From Mesorhizobium sp. M1B.F.Ca.ET.045.04.1.1 (lineage in GTDB: Bacteria > Pseudomonadota > Alphaproteobacteria > Rhizobiales > Rhizobiaceae): a DNA stretch of 64,000 bases. The notes under the pieces are model-generated. The model was given only the letters and a program-made list of their open reading frames with translations, was not told the DNA's origin and did not search any database. Shown here piece by piece: positions 20,087-28,970 of this stretch (positions within the stretch are counted from its first letter, which is position 1; each line of letters begins with the position of its first letter). Location of the stretch: contig NZ_CP034448.1 of the NCBI RefSeq assembly GCF_003952465.1, forward strand, positions 1,612,001-1,676,000, given 5' to 3'. The position numbers and the translations under genes are program-made.

Positions 20087-21367
20087 ATGCTCCAGCAGAA
20101 CCAAGCCACGACCGATCCGGGCGCGCAATCGGCGCCGCTGATCGCCATTGCCAGCGTCATCGTGTCGATGGCGCTGATCGCGATCGGCAACGGGCTGATG
20201 TTCGCCTTCATTCCCGTGCGGCTCGGCGCCGACGGCTTCGATCCGACCTGGGCCGGACTGATCGTCACCGGCCTTTCGGCCGGCGGGCTTGCCGGCTGCA
20301 TCCTGACCGGGCCTCTCGTCAAGAGAGTTGGCCATGCCCGCGCGTTCATGGTGCTTTCGGCGCTGATCGCGCTCTCCAACGTGGCGATCGGCGCCGGGCC
20401 GATGCCGCTGCTGTGGATCGCGGCGCGGGCGCTCTACGGCTTTGCCATCTGCGGCCTCTTCATCGTCGCGCAGAGCTGGCTCAACGACGCCTTGCCGAAC
20501 GCCGTACGCGGCCGGGTGATGGCCGTGTTCTACGTCGCCTATATCGGCGGATTGGGCGTCGGCTATGCGACGCTCGCCGCAGTCGACATCCATACGGCGG
20601 CGGTGCCGCTGATCGGCATCGCCTTCACCGCGCTCTCGATCCTGCCGGTGGGCATGACGCGGCTTGCCCAGCCGCCCGCGCCGCAGGCGGCTTCAGTGGC
20701 GCTCGGTCAGGCCTGGAAGATCTCGCCGGTCGGCGTCGTCGGCATGCTGGCGGTGGGCGGGCTGTCGATGATCATTTCCGGTTTCGCGCCAATCCACGCC
20801 ACGGCCAAGGGCTACAGCCAGGCGGATGTGGCGCTGCTTCTGTCGGCGATGCCGGTCGGCACGCTGATCCTGCAGATACCGCTCGGCTGGCTCTCGGACC
20901 GCACCGACCGGCGCTATGTGCTGGCGGGCGCGGCGGCGCTCGCGGTGATGGCGAGCCTGCTCGCCATCGCCTTCGACGGCGGCGCGCTGATGGCGCTGGT
21001 GGTGATCTATCTGATCTGGGACGGAGCCTCGGAATCGATCTATTCGCTGTCCAGCGCGCATGCCGCCGACCGCGCCAGGAAGGAAGAGCTGCTGGCGCTC
21101 TCGAGCTCGCTGCTCTTTGCCTGGTCGCTGTCCGGCTTCATCGTGCCCGGCATCGTGACGGTGCTTTCGGCCGTCTTCGGCACCGAAACCTTCATCTATG
21201 TCGGCATCACAATCGCTTCGGCGTTCTGCCTGTTCGTGCTGTGGCGCGTGTTTGCCGCGCGGCCAACGCCCGCCGCGGCCACCGGCAGCTTCGCGCCGAT
21301 GTCGGCACAGACGCCGCTGCCGGTGGAGCTCGCTTTTGGGCCGGATGAACAGTCCCAAGAGAATTGA
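20087..21367 (+). CDS. MFS transporter, YcaD-like
   Basis: A 426-residue permease with about 12 predicted helices. Helix pattern and phrases such as GLIVTGLSAGGLAGCILTGP and IVAQSWLNDALPN-x-RGRVMAVF resemble the YcaD group of the major facilitator superfamily. Cytoplasmic loops carry the expected charged pattern (KRVGHAR and LSDRTDRRYVL). The substrate is unknown. Convergent with the MscS gene, five bases apart. Confidence 0.85.
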   Translation: MLQQNQATTDPGAQSAPLIAIASVIVSMALIAIGNGLMFAFIPVRLGADGFDPTWAGLIVTGLSAGGLAGCILTGPLVKRVGHARAFMVLSALIALSNVAIGAGPMPLLWIAARALYGFAICGLFIVAQSWLNDALPNAVRGRVMAVFYVAYIGGLGVGYATLAAVDIHTAAVPLIGIAFTALSILPVGMTRLAQPPAPQAASVALGQAWKISPVGVVGMLAVGGLSMIISGFAPIHATAKGYSQADVALLLSAMPVGTLILQIPLGWLSDRTDRRYVLAGAAALAVMASLLAIAFDGGALMALVVIYLIWDGASESIYSLSSAHAADRARKEELLALSSSLLFAWSLSGFIVPGIVTVLSAVFGTETFIYVGITIASAFCLFVLWRVFAARPTPAAATGSFAPMSAQTPLPVELAFGPDEQSQEN

Positions 21368-21372
21368 ACCGG

Positions 21373-22224
21373 CTATTGCTTGCGGGCTCCCGGCGGCGGC
21401 GCCTCGGGCGGCGGCAGCGGGATCGAGATGCCCTCGCTGTCGAAGGCCTGCTTGGCGCGCTTGGTCATGTCGATCTGGGTGGCGAAGTAGTCCGCCGCCG
21501 ACGTCCAGTAGCGCAAGGTCAGGGAAACCGTTGCTTCACCCAGGCTCGCCACGAAGGCGATCGGCGCGGGCTCTCGCCGGATGCGCCTCTCGGCACTGGC
21601 GGCGGCAAGCAGCGTCTTCTGTCCGCGGTCGATATCGTTCCACGACCCGATGCTGAGCGTGATGTCGGTGCGGCGGACACCATTGCGGGTGAAGTTGCGC
21701 ACCGGCTGATTCCATAAAGTCGAATTGGGCGCCAGGATGTAGACGCCTTCGACGGTGCGCAGCTTGGTCGCGAACAGGCCGATCTCCTCGACCGTGCCGG
21801 CGACCGAGCCGACCTCGACGGATTCGCCGATGCGGAACGGCCGCAGCGCCAGGAGCATGATGCCGGCGGCGATGTTCTGCAGCGTGCCCTGCAGCGCCAG
21901 CCCGATGGCCAGACCGACGGCGCCGATGGCGGCGATGATGGAAGCGGTCTGCACGCCGAACTGGCCGAGCACCATGATGACGACGAGGATCAGGATGGCG
22001 TAGCGGACGATCTTCGAGAAGAAATGGCGAAGCGTCGCGTCGAAGCCGTGGATGTGGCCGAGGCCGGCGAAGATCGAGCGCTCGGCAAGGCCGGCGACGA
22101 AATAGCCGGCAATCAGAAGGATGACGGCGCCGACTGCCGAGAAGGAATAGGAAACGATGAGCGTAGAGAGCTGCGCAAGCCCGGCCTGGACGATGAGAAG
22201 TGCGTCTTGCGGGTCTGTCGGCAT
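21373..22224 (-). CDS. MscS-type mechanosensitive ion channel
   Basis: A 283-residue protein with three N-terminal helices. The pore-lining helix region is QTASIIAAIGAVGLAIGLALQGTL, rich in Gly and Ala as in MscS TM3, then the beta domain (GESVEVGSVAGTVEEIGLFATKLRTVEG) and the NSTLWNQPVRNFTRN loop typical of MscS. It would release solutes on hypo-osmotic shock. The Pro-rich C-terminus (PLPPPEAPPPGARKQ) is short. Divergent from rsfS. Confidence 0.9.
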   Translation of the reverse strand: MPTDPQDALLIVQAGLAQLSTLIVSYSFSAVGAVILLIAGYFVAGLAERSIFAGLGHIHGFDATLRHFFSKIVRYAILILVVIMVLGQFGVQTASIIAAIGAVGLAIGLALQGTLQNIAAGIMLLALRPFRIGESVEVGSVAGTVEEIGLFATKLRTVEGVYILAPNSTLWNQPVRNFTRNGVRRTDITLSIGSWNDIDRGQKTLLAAASAERRIRREPAPIAFVASLGEATVSLTLRYWTSAADYFATQIDMTKRAKQAFDSEGISIPLPPPEAPPPGARKQ

Positions 22225-22376
22225 GGTGAAGTCCCCTTTGTCCGGTGAGCCGATAACCCGTGCGGCGGCCAGGAGTTCCGATCTTTCCAGCCTTCCTTGA
22301 GCAGGCGAGCGCCGATGCGCGACTTCCCCTGAAAGGACGCCCGTCTTGAAACTGCAATGGAACTCTGCCTATCTAA

Positions 22377-22844
22377 GTGGTGTCACCTGATTTGCGGGGT
22401 GATTTGGTTGTTCTTATTGGGAAAGGAAACACACTGAGAACAGCACTGCGGAAGAAGGCCGACATCGTGCCTTCGCCGGCCGGGATCAGCGGAAGCGATG
22501 CTGCCTCCCTCGCCATCAAGACAGTCCTTGCCAGTCTGGAAGACTCCAAGGCCGAAAACATCGTCTCAATCGACATCCAGGGTAAATCGAGCCTCGGCGA
22601 CTATATGGTGATCGCGTCGGGCCGATCGCACCGTCATGTCTCGGCTGTCGCCGATCATCTCCTCAAGGCGCTCAAGGATGCCGGTCTCGGCATGGCGCGC
22701 GTCGAGGGGCTGGCCAGCGCCGACTGGGTTCTGATCGATTCGGGCGACATCATCGTCCATGTCTTCCGTCCCGAAGTCCGCGAATTCTACAATCTCGAAA
22801 AGATGTGGCAGGCGCCGGACCTCGAGGAAGAGACCTTGCACTGA
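22377..22844 (+). CDS. rsfS: Ribosomal silencing factor RsfS
   Basis: RsfS binds L14 and blocks subunit joining when nutrients are short. The conserved domain covers about residues 45-150 of the 155-residue frame: AASLAIKTVLASLEDSKAENIVSIDI, DYMVIASGRSHRHVSAVADHL, WVLIDSGDIIVHVFRPEVREFYNLEKMW. The start is unclear: GTG at 22377 or 22380 are the only ordinary starts after the upstream stop, yet homology begins further in. A CTG near 22434 after GAAAGGAAAC is a possible true start. rlmH follows by 61 bp. Confidence 0.92.
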   Translation: MVSPDLRGDLVVLIGKGNTLRTALRKKADIVPSPAGISGSDAASLAIKTVLASLEDSKAENIVSIDIQGKSSLGDYMVIASGRSHRHVSAVADHLLKALKDAGLGMARVEGLASADWVLIDSGDIIVHVFRPEVREFYNLEKMWQAPDLEEETLH

Positions 22845-22905
22845 GCCGTATCGCATGCCGTGACCGTTCCGGTCCGGTAGCGATCGACGGCTCGCCGAGG
22901 CGAGG

Positions 22906-23388
22906 ATGAAGATTACCGTTCATGCCGTGGGCCGGATGAAGACCGGCCCCGAGAGAGAACTGGCCGGCCGCTATTTCGAGCGCTTCGCCAAAAGCGGGCC
23001 CGCGGTCGGGCTGGAATTTGCCGGCATCGTCGAGACCCCCGAGAGCCGCGGCCAGAGCGCCGACGAACGCCGCCGCGAGGAGGGCCAGAAGCTTGAGGCC
23101 CAGCTGCAGCAGGGCACCGTGCTCATCTTGCTCGACGAACGCGGCAAGTCGCTGTCCTCCGAGGATCTGGCGGCACGAATCGGCCAGTTGCGCGACGGCG
23201 GCCGCAAAGCGCTGGTCATCGCGATCGGCGGCGCCGACGGCCATGACAAATCCTTGCGCGAGGAGGCCGATCTGGTGCTGTCGTTCGGAGCGCTGACCTG
23301 GCCGCATCAGCTGGTTCGCGTCATGCTCGGCGAGCAGCTCTATCGCATCGCGACCATCCTGGCGGGGCATCCGTATCATCGATCGTGA
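22906..23388 (+). CDS. rlmH: 23S rRNA (pseudouridine1915-N3)-methyltransferase RlmH
   Basis: A 160-residue SPOUT methyltransferase that modifies position 1915 of 23S rRNA in assembled ribosomes. Features are the N-terminal MKITVHAVGRMK, the knot region LILLDERGKSLSSEDLA, the SAM-binding VIAIGGADGHDKSLREEADLVLSFG, and the C-terminal HQLVRVMLGEQLYRIATILAGHPYHR. The length is normal. rsfS-rlmH is a standard pair. Confidence 0.97.
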   Translation: MKITVHAVGRMKTGPERELAGRYFERFAKSGPAVGLEFAGIVETPESRGQSADERRREEGQKLEAQLQQGTVLILLDERGKSLSSEDLAARIGQLRDGGRKALVIAIGGADGHDKSLREEADLVLSFGALTWPHQLVRVMLGEQLYRIATILAGHPYHRS

Positions 23389-23475
23389 TACGGCGCCCGC
23401 ACGAGGGCGGCTCCCAGGCTCTGTTTGCGTTGGCAGGTGGCCATGCATTGGAGATTGGCCGAAACGCCTATCCCT

Positions 23476-23656
23476 CGTCATTCTAGGGCGGAGCGGGAAG
23501 CGAAGCGTACCGCGCAGACCCTAGAATCCATTCCGTTACCTTCGCCAAGGAGTGCAACGGAGCAGAATTCTGCACCGCAGCAACGCTTCGAAGTCACGGA
23601 ATGGATTCTATGGTCTGCGCGCGTCGCTTCGCTCCTTGCTCCGCCATAGAATGACG
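23476..23656. repeat. Intact 181-bp inverted-repeat element (target family of the IS110 element)
   Basis: Two ends, GTCATTCTAGGGCGGAGC and GCTCCGCCATAGAATGAC, are inverted copies, each followed by a GCGCAGACC(C/A)TAGAATCCATTCCGT segment; the centre is ACGGAGCAGAATTCTGC. It looks like a palindromic MITE or REP unit. A second copy at 59639-59689 plus 60801-60925 is split by the IS110 element, so this copy shows the empty site. Confidence 0.85.
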
Positions 23657-23889
23657 ACGTTGGGGCGGCTTCAACCAATCCCCGCCGTTTGTGCTGATTT
23701 CACGAAAATGAACGGAAAATCTTGCACCAAGACAAACGGCAACCTTTCAAAATCCCTGTGTCGGGGAACTAGGAGACACGTATTCTCCGGATTTCCGCCC
23801 CAATGGCACTCCACATCATCCCAATGGTTGGGGCTCCTCCAACATGGTTGATGGTTCGTTAACGAAGCGGCGATTAGAGTCGAGGCCTG

Positions 23890-25224
23890 ATGTCTGAAGG
23901 CTGGAATTCGAGAATGCGTGCCTGGCGCAGCCGCTGCGGCTTGACACTTGTCGCCGCGCTGATTGCGCTCGGGCCGGCCCAGGCGGTGGAAAACACGCTC
24001 GATCGCGCGCCCGATCCCGACCAGAGCCGGGCCGAATACGAGCAGGTTTCCAAGGAAATCACCTTGTCGTCCGAGCGGCTTGCCAAGCTTGCCGCCGACG
24101 TCGCGACGGTCAAGAAGGACCATGCCTCGATCAGCGCGGCGCTCATCCAGTCGGCCATGACCGCGCAGAAGCTCGGCCAGGACATCGAGGACATCGGCGC
24201 CAAGCTGGAAGGGCTGAAGGCGGAGGAAGAGAAGCTGCACGCCTCGCTCGTCGCGCGCCGCGACGTGCTCGCCGAAGTGCTTGGCGCTTTGCAGCGCATG
24301 GGGCTCAACCCGCCGCCGGCGATCCTGGTCAAGCCGGAGGACGCGCTGTCGTCGGTGCGCAGCGCCATCCTGCTCGGCGCCGTGGTGCCGGAATTGCGCC
24401 AGCAGACCGACAGGCTGCTCGCCGATCTCAAGGAACAGACCCGGGTGACCGCCTCGATCGAGGCCGAACGGGGGCGGCTCACCGCTGCCGTCACCGAGCA
24501 GACGGCGGAGAAGAAGCGGTTGACCATGCTGCTCGAGGCTAAGCGGAAGCTGCAGGCCGATACCGAAGCGGCACTCGCGGCCGAGCAGCAGCGCTCGCAG
24601 CAGCTGGCGGCCAAGGCCAGCAGCCTGAAGGACCTCATCGCCTCGCTCGAGGCCGACAAGGCGCGCAAGGCGGCCGAGCAGGCCAGCGCGGCCGAGCGGA
24701 AATCGGCGGATGGCGACAGAACGGCCTCCATGACCGAACCGGCCGCGCTGCCGGTGCCGGAGGGCAACCGTTTGACCGCTTCCGCCCCGTTCGCGGCGCT
24801 GCAGGGCCAGATCGCGCTGCCGGTCATCGGCAAGATCAAAAGGCGGTTCGGAACGGACGACGGCAATGGCGCCATGATGCAGGGTGACATGGTTGCGACA
24901 CAATCGGGGGCCATCGTCACCGCGCCGGCGGACGGAAACGTGCTTTATGCGGGGCCGTTTCGCTCCTATGGTCAACTCTTGATCCTCAATGCCGGCGACG
25001 GGTATCATGTCGTCCTGGCGGGGATGAGCAGAATCAGCGTCGCGACCGGACAGTCGGTGCTCGCAGGAGAACCGGTCGGCGCGATGGGAGAGGCCCGGGT
25101 GGCGAGCACTTCGGCCTCGCAGAATGGAAATGCGACGCCGGAACTCTATGTTGAGTTCCGCAAGGATGGAAAACCCGTCGATCCGGCACCCTGGTGGGCG
25201 GACCGATTTTCTGGAAGGACGTGA
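23890..25224 (+). CDS. EnvC-like murein hydrolase activator (degenerate LytM/M23 domain)
   Basis: A 444-residue secreted protein: signal peptide (about residues 16-35, ending GPAQA), a long coiled coil (about 45-275, dense Ala/Glu/Lys/Leu heptads), and a C-terminal LytM/peptidase M23 domain (GTDDGNGAMMQGD, APADGNVLYAGPFRSYGQLLIL). The zinc-binding histidines of active M23 enzymes are missing: the HLHFE position reads ELYVEFR. It therefore should activate amidases rather than cut peptidoglycan, as EnvC does. ctpA starts directly after its stop. Confidence 0.9.
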   Translation: MSEGWNSRMRAWRSRCGLTLVAALIALGPAQAVENTLDRAPDPDQSRAEYEQVSKEITLSSERLAKLAADVATVKKDHASISAALIQSAMTAQKLGQDIEDIGAKLEGLKAEEEKLHASLVARRDVLAEVLGALQRMGLNPPPAILVKPEDALSSVRSAILLGAVVPELRQQTDRLLADLKEQTRVTASIEAERGRLTAAVTEQTAEKKRLTMLLEAKRKLQADTEAALAAEQQRSQQLAAKASSLKDLIASLEADKARKAAEQASAAERKSADGDRTASMTEPAALPVPEGNRLTASAPFAALQGQIALPVIGKIKRRFGTDDGNGAMMQGDMVATQSGAIVTAPADGNVLYAGPFRSYGQLLILNAGDGYHVVLAGMSRISVATGQSVLAGEPVGAMGEARVASTSASQNGNATPELYVEFRKDGKPVDPAPWWADRFSGRT

Positions 25225-25225
25225 A

Positions 25226-26557
25226 ATGATGCGGAAATTGTCGCTTCTGTTTGCCGGCGCGCTGATGGGCGCATCGGCAATGAGCCTGGTCTACGGCGCA
25301 CCCGGCTCGGCGGCGAATGCTGCGGGCTCCGAGACCTACAAGCAGCTGGCGATCTTCGGTGACATCTTCGAGCGCGTGCGCGCGCAATATGTGACGCCGC
25401 CGGACGACAAGTCGCTGGTCGAGAACGCCATCAACGGCATGCTCGCCTCGCTCGATCCGCACTCCTCCTACATGAACGCCGAGCAGGCGCAGGATATGCG
25501 CGTGCAGACCAAGGGCGAGTTCGGCGGCCTCGGCATCGAGGTCACCATGGAGAACGACCTGGTCAAGGTGATCACGCCGATCGACGACACGCCGGCCGCC
25601 AAGGCGGGCGTGCTTGCCGGCGACTATATCGCCAAGATCGACGGCGAAGAGGTGCGCGGCCTCACCCTCAACGACGCGGTCGAGAAGATGCGCGGCCCGG
25701 TCAACACGCCGATCAAGCTCACCATCCTGCGCCAGGGCGCCGACAAGCCGATCGAGCTGACGGTCGTGCGCGACATCATCAAGGTCAAGGCGGTCAAGTT
25801 CCGGGTCGAGAACGACGTCGGCTACATGAAGATCACCTCCTTCACCGAGAAGACCTACGACGATCTCGAGAACGCCATCGAGAACATCAAGAAGCAGGTG
25901 CCGAACGACAAGCTGAAGGGCTATGTGCTCGACCTGCGCCTCAATCCGGGCGGCCTGCTCGACCAGGCGGTCAGCGTGTCGGACGCCTTCCTGAAGCGCG
26001 GCGAGATCGTTTCGACCCGCGGCCGCGACCCGAAGGACGTCACCCGCTTCGACGCCAAGCCGAAGCAGAACGACGACATCGGCGGCAAGCCGCTGATCGT
26101 GCTGGTCAATGGCGGCTCGGCGAGCGCGTCCGAGATCGTCGCCGGCGCGCTGCAGGATCTGCGCCGCGCCACGGTGGTGGGCTCGCAGTCCTTCGGCAAG
26201 GGCTCGGTGCAGACCATCATCCCGCTCGGCGAGAATGGCGCGCTCAGGCTCACCACGGCGCTCTATTACACGCCGTCGGGCAAGTCGATCCAGGGCAAGG
26301 GCATCACGCCCGACATCAAGGTCGAGCAGCCGCTGCCGCCGGACCTGCAGGGCAGGGACCTGACCCGCGGCGAATCCGACCTCAAGGGCCACATCAAGGG
26401 TGCCGACGAGGGTGCAACCGGCTCGGGCTCGGCCGCCTATGTGCCGCCGGAGCCGAAGGACGACCTGCAGCTGATCTATGCCGAACAGCTGCTGCGTGGC
26501 CAAAAGACCGATCCGGCCTTCCCGCCGAACCCGGACAAGGCTGTGCTGAACCAGTAA
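25226..26557 (+). CDS. ctpA: Carboxy-terminal processing protease, S41 family
   Basis: A 443-residue periplasmic serine protease: signal peptide (LSLLFAGALMGASAMSL), a PDZ domain (FGGLGIEVTMENDLVKV to about residue 180), then the catalytic S41 domain with VNGGSASASEIVAGALQD (Ser near 300) and FGKGSVQTI (Lys near 325). CtpA enzymes trim periplasmic and cell-wall proteins. The ATG at 25226, next to GGAAGG and one base after the EnvC stop, is chosen; a longer in-frame start at 25124 lies inside the EnvC gene. EnvC-CtpA pairing is common in alphaproteobacteria. Confidence 0.95.
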   Translation: MMRKLSLLFAGALMGASAMSLVYGAPGSAANAAGSETYKQLAIFGDIFERVRAQYVTPPDDKSLVENAINGMLASLDPHSSYMNAEQAQDMRVQTKGEFGGLGIEVTMENDLVKVITPIDDTPAAKAGVLAGDYIAKIDGEEVRGLTLNDAVEKMRGPVNTPIKLTILRQGADKPIELTVVRDIIKVKAVKFRVENDVGYMKITSFTEKTYDDLENAIENIKKQVPNDKLKGYVLDLRLNPGGLLDQAVSVSDAFLKRGEIVSTRGRDPKDVTRFDAKPKQNDDIGGKPLIVLVNGGSASASEIVAGALQDLRRATVVGSQSFGKGSVQTIIPLGENGALRLTTALYYTPSGKSIQGKGITPDIKVEQPLPPDLQGRDLTRGESDLKGHIKGADEGATGSGSAAYVPPEPKDDLQLIYAEQLLRGQKTDPAFPPNPDKAVLNQ

Positions 26558-26734
26558 AGGCGGGATTGACCGGAGCATATCGCTCTGGCCGACCGACCGA
26601 AGCGATGCGATGCTGCCGGGACCGCGAGGTTCCGGCAGTTTGATTCGGGGATGAGGCGCCGGGGCGCCGAGGGTTGAATTCGCTCGTGAGCGCTGACAAT
26701 GCGGTCAGCCGCGCCACGGGCTTGGGGATGCGGC

Positions 26735-27934
26735 TTGGCTGACATCGGCAAGGATATCGAACGCCCGCTCGGACAGACGCTCCGGCCTCAGCGCCTTGCT
26801 TGGCGCGGCATCAGCGCCGGCACGCTTGGCGCGGCGGTCGCCATCCTCGCCGTGGTCGGCATTTCCGGTGCGATCGCATTGCGTGAAAAACCTTTCCGCA
26901 AGCCGGAAGAGATGGCCGTTTCGACGCCGAAGGTGACCGTGGCGCCAGCGCCAGCTCCGGCGCCGGCGCCGGCATCAGCATCGGCTGAAACGGCGCGGGC
27001 GAATCCCAATGCGAGCACGCCGATGAAGAGCGGCGGCCCGCAGATCATCCATGTCCAGACCGAAGACGGCGACGGTCCACCCAAAGCCGGGATCGTCATC
27101 CGCGACCCCTCCGCGCTCGGGCAGAATCTGAAGGTCGCGCATCTTCCGGACAGGGCGCTGATCGAGGCCAGCGAGGGCGGTCCGCTGCCGGTCCGCTCCG
27201 CCGACGGCAGGCGGCCGTTCGACGTCTATGCCCGGCCATGGTCGGGCGCGCGCGGCGCGCGCGTGGCGATCGTCATCGGCGGGCTCTCCGTCTCGCAGAC
27301 CGGGACGCAGGCGGCGATCGCCAAACTGCCGCCCGAGGTGACGCTGGCGTTTGCCCCGCAGGGCAACAGCATCGACCGCTGGATGAAGGTGGCGCGGCAG
27401 AGCGGGCATGAGATCGTCATGCAGGTACCGCTTGAGCCGTTCGACTATCCGAACGTCAATCCGGGGCGCAACACGCTGACGGTCTCGGCAAGCCCGGACG
27501 AGAATCTGAAGAGCCTGCACTGGGCGCTGTCCAGGACGACCAATTATACCGGCGTCATGAACTATATGGGCGCGCGCTTCTCGGCCGACGCAAACGCGAT
27601 GGGTCCGTTCATGGCCGAGCTCGGCAAGCGAGGGCTTGCCTATGTCGACGACGGCTCGTCCGCGCGAAGCCTGGCGCCCGAACTCGCGCTGAAGGACGGC
27701 GTGCCGTTCGTCGCCGGCGACATGGCGATCGACGCGGTGCAGGATCGCGGCGAAATCCTCAAGAAGCTGGACAGTCTGGAAGCCACGGCGCGGGCCAAGG
27801 GCAGTGCCGTCGGCATCGGCTCGGCTTTCGACATCACCGTCGACACGGTCACGTCCTGGGTCGCCGAGGCGAAGAAGCGCGGCATCGAGATCGTGCCGAT
27901 TTCCGCTGTCGCCATCGACCCGCAGAAAGGCTAG
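26735..27934 (+). CDS. Divergent polysaccharide deacetylase family protein (YibQ-like)
   Basis: A protein of about 399 residues with one N-terminal helix (GTLGAAVAILAVVGISGAIAL), a Pro/Ala-rich linker (APAPAPAPAPASA) and a C-terminal deacetylase-like domain (VAIVIGGLSVSQTGTQAAI, EIVMQVPLEPFDYPNVNPG, NYMGARF, YVDDGSSARSLAPEL). Family members often follow envC-ctpA, as here, suggesting a cell-envelope role. The start is uncertain: TTG at 26735 (after GGGGATG) gives LADIGKDIERPL, while ATG at 26699 adds 12 residues. Confidence 0.85.
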   Translation: MADIGKDIERPLGQTLRPQRLAWRGISAGTLGAAVAILAVVGISGAIALREKPFRKPEEMAVSTPKVTVAPAPAPAPAPASASAETARANPNASTPMKSGGPQIIHVQTEDGDGPPKAGIVIRDPSALGQNLKVAHLPDRALIEASEGGPLPVRSADGRRPFDVYARPWSGARGARVAIVIGGLSVSQTGTQAAIAKLPPEVTLAFAPQGNSIDRWMKVARQSGHEIVMQVPLEPFDYPNVNPGRNTLTVSASPDENLKSLHWALSRTTNYTGVMNYMGARFSADANAMGPFMAELGKRGLAYVDDGSSARSLAPELALKDGVPFVAGDMAIDAVQDRGEILKKLDSLEATARAKGSAVGIGSAFDITVDTVTSWVAEAKKRGIEIVPISAVAIDPQKG

Positions 27935-28036
27935 AGCGGTTCACCGTTTCATGGAAACGAAGAACCGCTCTATCTGTTTGTTTTCAACGCAATTCCGGAC
28001 GGAAAACCGTTTCGCACTTTTCCTGGAATTGCTCTA
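27934..28036. repeat. Rhizobial palindromic repeats (two adjoining units)
   Basis: AGAGCGGTTC...GAACCGCTCT forms one inverted repeat, followed by CAATTCCGGACGG...CCTGGAATTG, a copy of the AATTCC-type repeat. They fill the gap before rppH. Confidence 0.8.
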
Positions 28037-28117
28037 ATCATCGGTCTCTCGCCGATACCGCAATCCAGGAATGTCCAAGAAAATGATCGATCCCGAGACG
28101 CTGCCCTCGTCGGACTG

Positions 28118-28579
28118 ATGATCTTGAACAGCGCCGGCCTGGTCTGGGTCGGACACCGCATCGCCGAGCCGGACAGCGAGTTTTCCGGCACCACGAAACT
28201 CTGGCAGATGCCGCAGGGCGGCATCGACAAGGGCGAGGAGCCGCTTAACGCGGCGGAGCGGGAGCTTTACGAGGAAACCGGCATGCGCAGCGTGTCGCTG
28301 CTTGCCGAGGCGCCGCACTGGATCAACTACGACCTGCCGCCGCATCTGGTCGGCGTCGCCTTCAAGGGGCGCTATCGCGGCCAGACGCAAAAATGGTTCG
28401 CCTATCGCTTCGAGGGCGACGAGAGCGAGATTGAGATCAACCCGCCGCCGGGCGGCCACAAGGCCGAATTCGATCAATGGGCGTGGCGGCCGATGCAGGA
28501 GCTGCCGGACCTCATCGTGCCGTTCAAGCGCAAGGTCTACGAACAGGTGGTGGCGGCCTTTCGGCATCTGGTTGGCTAG
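28118..28579 (+). CDS. rppH: RNA pyrophosphohydrolase RppH (5' end apparently damaged)
   Basis: A Nudix hydrolase that removes pyrophosphate from mRNA 5' ends. The Nudix box [20 protein letters not shown] is intact (residues about 38-57), followed by [32 protein letters not shown] and a [11 protein letters not shown] tail as in Escherichia coli RppH. The N-terminus is odd. Just upstream an ATG at 28071 or 28083 starts (MSKK)MIDPETLP, the expected family start, but it is out of frame by what looks like a 10-bp deletion. Translation from 28118 loses roughly 16 residues of the first strand. Confidence 0.88.
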   Translation: MILNSAGLVWVGHRIAEPDSEFSGTTKLWQMPQGGIDKGEEPLNAAERELYEETGMRSVSLLAEAPHWINYDLPPHLVGVAFKGRYRGQTQKWFAYRFEGDESEIEINPPPGGHKAEFDQWAWRPMQELPDLIVPFKRKVYEQVVAAFRHLVG

Positions 28580-28727
28580 AAGCGTGGGCAGGCGTGCTTC
28601 CAACCAAATTCGGATAGCGAAGAGGTTGGCACCATAGTCGAGATCATGCTTTGTTGAGATGTGCCGCAGCCAAAGAGGCAAACATGAACGACGCGCGGCA
28701 AGCGCACTTTAGCGGAGCGTCGGCGCT

Positions 28728-28902
28728 GCCCCTCATCGCCCTGCCGGGCACTTCTCCCAGTATAGTGACGGGGAGAAGGGGCTGGCCGCAGCCTCGGCGC
28801 CGTTCTTGCGACGTTGGTGACTGGCGAAATCGGCATCGACAGCGCCCCTCTCCCCGTCACTATACGGGCAGAGGATGCCGGCAGGCAGGTAAGGGGCAGC
28901 GC
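28728..28902. repeat. Rhizobial intergenic repeat (CTTCTCCC-TATAGTGACGGGGAGA type)
   Basis: Contains CTCATCGCCCTGCCGGGCACTT, TATAGTGACGGGGAGAAGGG and, inverted, CCCTCTCCCCGTCACTATA. The same elements appear at 53283-53487 in the opposite orientation. No gene is supported between 28580 and 28970. Confidence 0.8.
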
Positions 28903-28970
28903 TGGGGTCGGCAAGCACGCGTCTCCGCAACAAGTGCAAAACAGTCTTCTTTTCCGGCGCGATTGCCTCG

